Assembly (NCBI GenBank): GCA_017625095.1
Contig: JAGALQ010000042.1
Coordinates: forward strand, 1-57,433
Reading direction: 5' to 3'
Length of the DNA: 57,433 nt
Source: Clostridia bacterium
GTDB lineage: Bacteria; Bacillota; Clostridia; Oscillospirales; Acutalibacteraceae
The notes under the pieces: generated by a model
Database searches by the model: none
Seen by the model: the letters and a program-made list of their open reading frames with translations, nothing else
What the model was told of the DNA's origin: nothing
Shown here: positions 17,302 through 23,189 of the stretch, piece after piece
How positions within the stretch are numbered: position 1 is the first letter of the stretch
Layout: each line of letters begins with the position of its first letter
Program-made: the position numbers and the translations under genes

Positions 17302-18681
17302 TTGAAAACTATTGACCAGCTTCTGAAAGAAATTAAGCGTGTTCATTTTATCGGTATCGGCGGCAGCGGCATGTGCCCCCTTGCCGAAATTCTCCACGCT
17401 CAGGGCTATGAGGTAAGCGGTTCGGATGTCAACGAGAGTGAAACACTCGGCAGAGTGCGTGCGCTCGGAATACCTGTTGCAATGCCTCAGAAAGCGGAAA
17501 ACATTGAGGGTGCGGAAATGATTGTATACACCGCGGCGCTTCTTTCCGATAATCCCGAGCTGTGCGCGGCAAAGGCATCGGGCATTCCCACCTTTGAGCG
17601 TTCAAAACTTTTCGGTGCGATAACAAGAATTTACAATAACGCTGTCTGCGTATGCGGCACACACGGCAAAACAACCGTAACCGCAATGCTGACACACATC
17701 TTCATAAAAACAGATATGGACCCGAGCGCCGTAATCGGCGGCAGACTTCCGCTCACAGGCACAAACGGCAGAGTCGGCAAGACAGAAAACATAATATGCG
17801 AGGCTTGCGAATTTGTTGACACATTCCTCGACCTTTCACCTGATGTTGCTGTAATACTCAATATTGATGAAGATCATATGGATTATTTTAAAACAATGGA
17901 TAATCTCATTGCTTCATTCACAAAATTCTGCAACCTAACAACACGCACACTTGTAATAAACGCATCCGACCCCGAAGTGCTGAAGGCTGTTGAAAATGCT
18001 GATGCAAAGCAGACGGTAACCTTCGGCTATTCGAAGGATTGCGATTTCTATCCCGAAAACATAAGCTATACACGCGGCGCTTATGCAAAGTTTGATATCT
18101 GCCATAAAGGCGAAAACATCTGCACTGTACAGCTTAATATCCCGGGTGAACATAACGTGCTCAACACACTTTCTGCCGTTGCGGCAGCTTACGTCAGCGG
18201 TGTTGAAATCAAAGACAGTGCAGCTGCAGTTGAAAGCTTCGGCGGTGCAGGCAGAAGATTTGAAAAAATCGGCGAATTCAACGGCATCACGCTTGTTGAC
18301 GACTATGCTCACCACCCCAAGGAGCTTGAGGTTACACTCAGAGCAGCCAAAGAGATGCAGTACAAGAAAGTGTGGGCGGTGCATCAGCCTTTCACCTATT
18401 CACGCACATCTCTGCTGATGGATGATTTTGCACGCGTGCTCTCTATCGCAGACAAAGTTGTTATGACAGAGATTATGGGTTCAAGAGAAGTGAACACACT
18501 TGGTGTTTACACCTCACAGCTTGCTGAAAAAATACCGGGCAGCGTTTGGTTCAACACATTTGACGAGGTTGCTCAATACGTAGTTGACAACGCAGAGAGC
18601 GGTGACCTTGTAATAACGCTCGGCTGCGGCGATATATACAAAGCAGGCAAAATTATGATAAAGCTCTGGGAAGCTGAATAA
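17302..18681 (+). CDS. murC: UDP-N-acetylmuramate--L-alanine ligase
   Basis: Cytoplasmic Mur ligase, 459 residues, adds the first L-alanine to UDP-MurNAc in peptidoglycan synthesis. N-terminal Rossmann domain has GIGGSGMCPLAEIL; the ATP-binding loop is CGTHGKTTVTAM (about 116-127); EACEFVDTFLDL and NIDEDHMDYF are central-domain signatures; DDYAHHPKE lies near 334. Start is TTG at 17302, seven bases after AGAGGTGA; no ATG is near. It is followed after 17 bases by an ABC-F gene and likely co-transcribed. Confidence 0.95.
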   Translation: MKTIDQLLKEIKRVHFIGIGGSGMCPLAEILHAQGYEVSGSDVNESETLGRVRALGIPVAMPQKAENIEGAEMIVYTAALLSDNPELCAAKASGIPTFERSKLFGAITRIYNNAVCVCGTHGKTTVTAMLTHIFIKTDMDPSAVIGGRLPLTGTNGRVGKTENIICEACEFVDTFLDLSPDVAVILNIDEDHMDYFKTMDNLIASFTKFCNLTTRTLVINASDPEVLKAVENADAKQTVTFGYSKDCDFYPENISYTRGAYAKFDICHKGENICTVQLNIPGEHNVLNTLSAVAAAYVSGVEIKDSAAAVESFGGAGRRFEKIGEFNGITLVDDYAHHPKELEVTLRAAKEMQYKKVWAVHQPFTYSRTSLLMDDFARVLSIADKVVMTEIMGSREVNTLGVYTSQLAEKIPGSVWFNTFDEVAQYVVDNAESGDLVITLGCGDIYKAGKIMIKLWEAE

Positions 18682-18698
18682 GAAAGGAAACAGATAAA

Positions 18699-20300
18699 TT
18701 GATTCAGGCAATTAACGTTACACTTCAGTACGGCGGCAGAACCCTCTTTCAGGGTGCTGACCTTACTTTTACAAGAGGCAACTGCTACGGCATTATCGGC
18801 GCTAACGGCGCAGGCAAATCAACATTCCTTAAAATCCTCTCCGGCGAAATCGAGCCCAACAAAGGCGAGGTTGTAATTACACCCGGTGAGCGTCTTTCAA
18901 TCCTCAGGCAGGATCACTTCGCATTTGACGAATGTGATGTTATACGCACCGTTCTTCTGGGCAACAAAAAGCTCTGCGATATCATTGATGAAAAAGAGGC
19001 ACTCTACTCAAAAGAAGAGTTCACCGAAGAAGACGGTATGAGAATAAGTGAGCTTGAAGAAGAGTTTGCAGAAATGGACGGCTGGAGTGCCGAAAGTGAC
19101 GCAGAAATCCTCCTCAACGGTCTGGGTGTTACAAACGAATACCACTACGAGCTGATGAAAAATCTGCCCGGTGATATCAAGGTCAAGGTTCTTCTCGCTC
19201 AGGCTCTTTTCGGTCAGCCCGATATTCTGCTTATGGACGAGCCTACCAACCACCTCGACGTTGATGCAATTCACTGGCTTGAGGAGTTTCTCATCGACCT
19301 TCACAGCACAGTCATCGTCGTATCTCACGACAGACACTTCCTCAACAAAGTCTGCACACACACCGTTGATATTGACTTCGGCAGAATCACAATGAGCGTA
19401 GGTAACTACGACTTCTGGTACGAATACACACAGATGGCTCAGCGTCAGCTGCGCGAGCAGAACAAAAAGGCAGAAGCCAAGATCAAAGAGCTGCAGGATT
19501 TCATCGCTCGCTTCAGTGCCAACGCTTCAAAATCCAAGCAGGCAACAAGCCGCAAAAAGCTGCTTGACAATATCAATGTTGCTGAAATTCCCGTTTCTTC
19601 ACGCCGTTTCCCGTTCGTCGCATTCAAGCCCGACCGTGAAATCGGCAACGAGCTGCTCACTGTCACAAACCTGAGCAAAACAATTGACGGCAAAAAGGTG
19701 CTTGACAACGTTTCCTTCACAATTCTTCCGCGCGAAAAGGTTGCTCTCATAGGCTCCGACACGGTTGCAAAGACAACTCTTCTTCAGATTATTGCAGAAG
19801 AAATTGAACCTGACGAGGGCACAATCAAATGGGGTGTCACAACCTCACGCTCATATTTCCCCAGTGATAACAGCGCATTTTTTGACGGTGTCGAGGACAG
19901 CCTTACAGACTGGATACGCCGTTACTCCGACCTTGTGTTCGAAACAGATGTCAGAGGCTGGCTGGGCAGAATGATGTTCTCGGGCGAAGAAGCCACAAAG
20001 AAGGCAAAGGTGCTTTCGGGTGGCGAGCGTGTGCGCTGTATGCTGTGCAAAATGATGCTCAGCGGCGCAAACGTGCTCCTGCTTGATGAGCCGACCAACC
20101 ACCTCGACCTTGAGTCAATCGCTTCACTCAACGAAGGTCTTACCAAATTTACAGAAAGCGTTATCTTCACATCACACGACCATCAGTTCATCCAGACAAT
20201 CGCCGACAGACTTATTGACGTCACACCCGGCGCATTTGTTGACAAGAAGATGACATACGACGAGTACCTTGAAGAGCTCGCAGCAGCAAAACAGCAATAA
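18699..20300 (+). CDS. ABC-F family ribosome-associated ATPase (YbiT/YkpA type)
   Basis: Soluble twin-cassette ABC protein of 533 residues, no membrane domain; ABC-F proteins act on the ribosome in translation control or antibiotic protection. NBD1 has a normal Walker A (GANGAGKST) and Walker B (LLMDEPTNHLD) but a degenerate signature (LPGDIKVK). NBD2 has a normal signature (LSGGERVR) and Walker B but a degenerate Walker A (GSDTVAKTT). The linker (about 245-300) is charged and helical, as needed for the P-site tRNA interaction motif. Start is TTG after AAAGGA. No long C-terminal extension, which argues for a housekeeping role rather than drug resistance. Confidence 0.9.
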   Translation: MIQAINVTLQYGGRTLFQGADLTFTRGNCYGIIGANGAGKSTFLKILSGEIEPNKGEVVITPGERLSILRQDHFAFDECDVIRTVLLGNKKLCDIIDEKEALYSKEEFTEEDGMRISELEEEFAEMDGWSAESDAEILLNGLGVTNEYHYELMKNLPGDIKVKVLLAQALFGQPDILLMDEPTNHLDVDAIHWLEEFLIDLHSTVIVVSHDRHFLNKVCTHTVDIDFGRITMSVGNYDFWYEYTQMAQRQLREQNKKAEAKIKELQDFIARFSANASKSKQATSRKKLLDNINVAEIPVSSRRFPFVAFKPDREIGNELLTVTNLSKTIDGKKVLDNVSFTILPREKVALIGSDTVAKTTLLQIIAEEIEPDEGTIKWGVTTSRSYFPSDNSAFFDGVEDSLTDWIRRYSDLVFETDVRGWLGRMMFSGEEATKKAKVLSGGERVRCMLCKMMLSGANVLLLDEPTNHLDLESIASLNEGLTKFTESVIFTSHDHQFIQTIADRLIDVTPGAFVDKKMTYDEYLEELAAAKQQ

Positions 20301-20313
20301 TAAATGTAAAGAT

Positions 20314-20346
20314 GAGGCACACATCCTTGCGGAGTGTGCCTCTTTT
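20314..20346 (+). terminator. Terminator of murC-ABC-F unit
   Basis: GAGGCACAC/GTGTGCCTC stem followed by TTTTG, 13 bases after the ABC-F stop. Confidence 0.85.
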
Positions 20347-20397
20347 GTATTGGTTTAACAATTAAATTGATATTACTGCAAAACAAATGCACTCTTT

Positions 20398-20460
20398 GTC
20401 ATTCTGAACGCAGTGAAGAATCTGAAAAATAAAAGATCCTTCGCTTACGCTCAGGATGAC
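20398..20460. repeat. Dispersed palindromic repeat, copy 1
   Basis: Imperfect inverted repeat: a left arm of about 26 bases starting GTCATTCTGAACGCAGTGAA and a right arm ending CTTACGCTCAGGATGAC. It is a hairpin-forming intergenic element of the kind scattered in Firmicutes genomes. A second copy at 21450-21532 flanks the other side of the XRE/SLOG pair. Confidence 0.8.
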
Positions 20461-20519
20461 AAAAACAGCACAAAATAAAATTGATATACAGGCAAAAAAA
20501 TAAAACCCCTTACGGAGTT

Positions 20520-20795
20520 TTATTGCTTTTTATTGAGTATTGTATCGGGCAACACCGATGCTTTAAGCAAATCTTCAGGCGCAACGTCAAGCGCATCGGC
20601 AATGTTAAAAAACGCTTCAATTGAAAAGCTATGTGCCATCCCCGGAGCTTCGATTGTACTAATCAATGAGCGGCTGACATTAGCTTTCTCTGCCAATTTT
20701 TCTTGTGAAAGTCCACGCATTCTTCTTACAGTGGCAATGGTAATTCCAAGTTGAACAAGTCTATCACGATTTTTAAAACTGACACTCTTTCGCAT
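20520..20795 (-). CDS. XRE-family regulator, divergent from SLOG-like gene
   Basis: DNA-binding protein of 91 residues. HTH_3 domain at about 14-75 (LGITIATVRRMRGLSQEKLAE, VSRSLISTIE, FFNIADALDVAPEDLL). ATG follows AGGAG by seven bases. It is divergent from a SLOG-like gene, 140 bases away, and a GAGTTAA word occurs both just upstream of this gene and between the neighbour's promoter and start, so it probably represses both genes. The pair sits between two copies of a palindromic repeat. An A-rich stretch follows the stop. Confidence 0.85.
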   Translation of the reverse strand: MRKSVSFKNRDRLVQLGITIATVRRMRGLSQEKLAEKANVSRSLISTIEAPGMAHSFSIEAFFNIADALDVAPEDLLKASVLPDTILNKKQ

Positions 20796-20873
20796 ACTAA
20801 CTCCTAGTTAACTCATTTACTACTGTAAATTATAGTATGTCAAATAAAAACCTCTATACCAAAAGAAAATCAA

Positions 20874-20934
20874 TTGACTTAAAAGTTGAGCAATGGTATA
20901 ATATATCAAACTATTGAGTTAAAGAGTGAGCAAT
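20874..20934 (+). promoter_or_regulatory. Promoter and candidate operators of the SLOG-like gene
   Basis: Near-consensus promoter: TTGACT (20874-20879), 17-base spacer, TATAAT (20897-20902). The spacer holds AGTTGAGCAAT; TTGAGTTAA and AGTGAGCAAT follow the -10 box. TTAACTC at 20809-20815 is the reverse complement of GAGTTAA, in front of the XRE gene. These repeated words are the likely sites of the divergent XRE protein. Confidence 0.65.
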
Positions 20935-20935
20935 T

Positions 20936-21436
20936 ATGTTTTATGATCCTTATGTTGTCAGCTTTTTCGGTCACAGGTATATTTCATCGCAAACGCGTCG
21001 CGAGCTTGAAGCACAGCTTGACAAGCTGATAATTGATATTATAAACCGGAAAGACGACATTGAATTTATTGTAGGCTTCGCAGGAGACTTCAACACCCTT
21101 GCGGCATCGGCGGTAAAGCGGATGAAAGACTTCTCCTGTGAGGATAATTCAGAGCTCACGCTTGTTCTGCCATATGAGAATAAAACGGTAAATGACAATA
21201 TCAATTCGTTTATGGATTTTTATGACTGGGTTTACGTTTGCGAGGAATCTGACGACGCACACCCCAAAAAGGCTTACGAAATCTGCAACAAATATATGAT
21301 AGATAAATCTGACCTTGCGGTTTTCTTTATAGATCAACCATCCGGCGGCGCATACAAAGCATATAAATATGCACAAAGCCAACCTGTAAAAACAATAAAT
21401 CTCGGCTCATTAGATAAAACAGCACAGATGGAATAG
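20936..21436 (+). CDS. SLOG-like (YpsA/DUF1273-related) putative nucleotide-binding protein
   Basis: A 166-residue Rossmann-like protein. SFFGHRYI near residue 9-16, FIVGFAGDFNTLAASAVKRM near 44-63, LTLVLPYENK near 78-87 and SDLAVFFIDQPSGGAYKAYKY near the C-terminus follow the pattern of the SLOG superfamily, whose members bind nucleotides or nucleotide-derived signals. No effector domain is fused. The start has only a weak site (GAGTGAG). Controlled by a strong promoter with presumed XRE operators, which suggests it is made on demand. The exact family is not certain and a function cannot be given. Confidence 0.65.
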   Translation: MFYDPYVVSFFGHRYISSQTRRELEAQLDKLIIDIINRKDDIEFIVGFAGDFNTLAASAVKRMKDFSCEDNSELTLVLPYENKTVNDNINSFMDFYDWVYVCEESDDAHPKKAYEICNKYMIDKSDLAVFFIDQPSGGAYKAYKYAQSQPVKTINLGSLDKTAQME

Positions 21437-21449
21437 CTTCATCTGCGCT

Positions 21450-21532
21450 GTCATCCTGAACGAAGTGAAGGATCTTAAAATTTCCAAATAAACGAGCCTG
21501 AAAAAGATTCTTCGCTTTTCGCTCAGAATGAC
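21450..21532. repeat. Dispersed palindromic repeat, copy 2
   Basis: Left arm begins GTCATCCTGAACGAAGTGAA and the right arm ends CGCTTTTCGCTCAGAATGAC; the same element as 20398-20460 with a longer loop. It starts 13 bases after the SLOG-like gene stop and could fold into a terminator-like hairpin. Confidence 0.8.
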
Positions 21533-21536
21533 AAAA

Positions 21537-21560
21537 GTAGGGGCGACCATTGGTCGTCCG
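21537..21560. repeat. Short palindromic repeat GGGCGACCATTGGTCGTCC
   Basis: Second, unrelated hairpin word, GGGCGACCA/TGGTCGTCC, five bases after repeat copy 2 and followed by TTTTTGTTG on the plus strand. It resembles another dispersed intergenic repeat type and may terminate transcription from the SLOG-like gene. Confidence 0.55.
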
Positions 21561-21675
21561 TTTTTGTTGCTATATATCAGTTTTACGGCGGAACGCTCAA
21601 GAGCATTCCCTGCGCTTCACTTTTACGGCTACTCCGCGCAAGCCGATTTATCTTAAAAAATTTTCATTTTAACGC

Positions 21676-21728
21676 TTGACAAATTAGTTAGCATATGCTA
21701 ACATATAGGTAAGTTAGCCATTGCTAAC
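21676..21728 (+). promoter_or_regulatory. Promoter with two palindromic operators
   Basis: TTGACA (21676-21681), 17-base spacer, TAACAT (21699-21704). A perfect 16-base palindrome GTTAGCATATGCTAAC (21687-21702) covers the -10 region and a near copy GTTAGCCATTGCTAAC (21713-21728) covers the expected start of transcription. The words resemble DtxR/IdeR-type metal-regulator boxes (TTAGnnTAnnCTAA-like), which is inference. Two spaced copies over a strong promoter indicate tight repression. Confidence 0.7.
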
Positions 21729-21880
21729 CACTTCGTAATTTTGGACATAACATATTTTCCTCCGGTCAGTGGCTTGGGGCAATGCGGTATGTATGCCACC
21801 GTTTTGCCCCAACCGCTCACACAATCAAAATGCTACCGCAAAATGGCTGGCCTTTAAACGGTCAGCCGTTTTGTGCATAA
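21711..21880 (+). ncRNA. Candidate orphan regulated structured RNA
   Basis: About 160 bases between the operator-bearing promoter and a strong hairpin, with no gene on this strand beyond it. Nested stem: AGTGG 21768-21772 with CCGCT 21813-21817, TTGGGGCAA 21774-21782 with TTGCCCCAA 21804-21812, CGGT 21785-21788 with ACCG 21798-21801. Competing pairings exist: TGCGGTA 21783-21789 with TACCGCA 21834-21840, and GGTCAG 21764-21769 with CTGGCC 21847-21852, the left arm of the terminal hairpin. A 32-codon reading frame (21782-21880) lies inside but its ribosome site is poorly placed. No known RNA class recognised. Confidence 0.5.
21840..21876 (+). terminator. Terminal hairpin of the candidate RNA
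   Basis: Thirteen contiguous pairs (two G-U): AAAATGGCTGGCC 21840-21852 with GGTCAGCCGTTTT 21860-21872, loop of seven. The T-run is within the stem base, so termination strength is uncertain. Confidence 0.6.
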
Positions 21881-21919
21881 AAAAATCCTCCCTCGGTTAA
21901 ACCAAACTGAGGGAGGATT
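21880..21919 (-). terminator. Terminator of the acyl-CoA dehydratase-system operon
   Basis: AATCCTCCCTCAGTT/AACCGAGGGAGGATT stem with TTTTTTT on the minus strand, five bases beyond the stop of the last gene. Confidence 0.9.
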
Positions 21920-21923
21920 CAGC

Positions 21924-23174
21924 TTATTTATCTAAGTTTTCCTGAGCAACAGCAAGCATAAGCTTGATTCTGTTCTCCTGGTTAACTCTTGTTGCGCCGG
22001 GGTCATAGTCAATCGGCACAATGTTGGATTCGGGATAGAGCTCCTTGAGCTTTCTGATCATACCCTTACCGACAATGTGGTTGGGCAGACAGCCGAAGGG
22101 CTGAGCACAGACAATGTTGCCGTAGCCGCTTTCGATAAGCTCCATCATTTCGGCAGTGAGAAGCCAGCCTTCACCCATCTTGCAGCCTGCACCGATAATC
22201 TTTGTGCACTTCTCCTTGATGTGACTGTACGGCTCAGGTACACAGAAATCTCCGTATGCTCCGGCAGCTTCTCGGAGTGCCGTCTCAATCCTTGTCAGGT
22301 ACCACATTGCAATCTGCATTGCAATCTTCTTGATCTTCTTGCCGCCGTAAAGCTTGATATCCTCAAGTCTGTTATCAGTTTTGAAAAGGAAGAAGCCGAG
22401 CAGACCGGGCACCATTACTTCACAATCCTGGCTGGCAAGAAACTCTTCAAGGTGGTTGTTTGCAAGCGCTGAATACTTAACATAAATCTCGCCGACAATA
22501 CCGACCTTGACCTTGGGTTCTTTTTTCACTTCAATTTCGGCAAAGGTCTTTGTAATCTGAGGAAGAACCTTCCTCACAGCGCCCATTGAGAAACCCTTGC
22601 CGTGACGGAACATCTCGCTGATATCGTCAATCCACTTCTGTGTCAGCTCTTTTGTAGCGCCCTTTCTGACTTCATAGGGTTCAACCTGATTTTTAAGCAA
22701 CATTATAAGGTCGCCGTAAATCATGCCCGAAAGCATCTTGAGAGCCATTGACGGTCTGATTTTGAAGCCGCTGTTTTTCTCAAGACCCGAAAGGTTAAGA
22801 GAGATAACGGGCACCTGCGGATAGCCTGCTTTTCTGAGCGCTTTACGCAGAAGGTGGATGTAGTTTGATGCACGGCAGCCGCCACCTGACTGAGTAATCA
22901 GAAGAGCGGTTTTGTTAACGTCGTACTTACCGCTGTTGAGCGCATCAATAAGCTGACCGATAACAAGCAGCGCAGGATAACAGGTGTCGTTGTGAACATA
23001 TTTAAGACCTTCGTCAACAACTGCTCTGCCATCGTTTTTGAGGAGTTCAGCCTTGTAGCCGTACTGAGTGAATATATTTCCGAGCAATGAAAAATGAACA
23101 TCAGCCATATTAGGCGCAAGCAAGGTGTAATCCTTCATATCTTTGGTGAATTCTACTCTGTTTTCAGGATTCAT
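21924..23174 (-). CDS. 2-hydroxyacyl-CoA dehydratase-like protein, partner of activase
   Basis: 416-residue protein of the acyl-CoA dehydratase activase-associated family. Sequence marks include HNDTCYPALLVIGQLIDAL near 60-78, TQSGGGCRASNYIHLLRKAL near 94-113, PGLLGFFLF, and GWLLTAEMMELIESGYGNIV with CAQPFGCLPNHIVGKGMIR; the Cys residues could hold an iron-sulphur cluster. Such proteins are found next to, or fused with, the two-ASKHA activase encoded directly upstream (15-base gap). Radical dehydratases of this group remove water from 2-hydroxyacyl-CoA, but the physiological substrate of this subgroup is not established. Last gene of the unit. Confidence 0.85.
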   Translation of the reverse strand: MNPENRVEFTKDMKDYTLLAPNMADVHFSLLGNIFTQYGYKAELLKNDGRAVVDEGLKYVHNDTCYPALLVIGQLIDALNSGKYDVNKTALLITQSGGGCRASNYIHLLRKALRKAGYPQVPVISLNLSGLEKNSGFKIRPSMALKMLSGMIYGDLIMLLKNQVEPYEVRKGATKELTQKWIDDISEMFRHGKGFSMGAVRKVLPQITKTFAEIEVKKEPKVKVGIVGEIYVKYSALANNHLEEFLASQDCEVMVPGLLGFFLFKTDNRLEDIKLYGGKKIKKIAMQIAMWYLTRIETALREAAGAYGDFCVPEPYSHIKEKCTKIIGAGCKMGEGWLLTAEMMELIESGYGNIVCAQPFGCLPNHIVGKGMIRKLKELYPESNIVPIDYDPGATRVNQENRIKLMLAVAQENLDK

Positions 23175-23189
23175 TCTTCTCGCCTCCCA

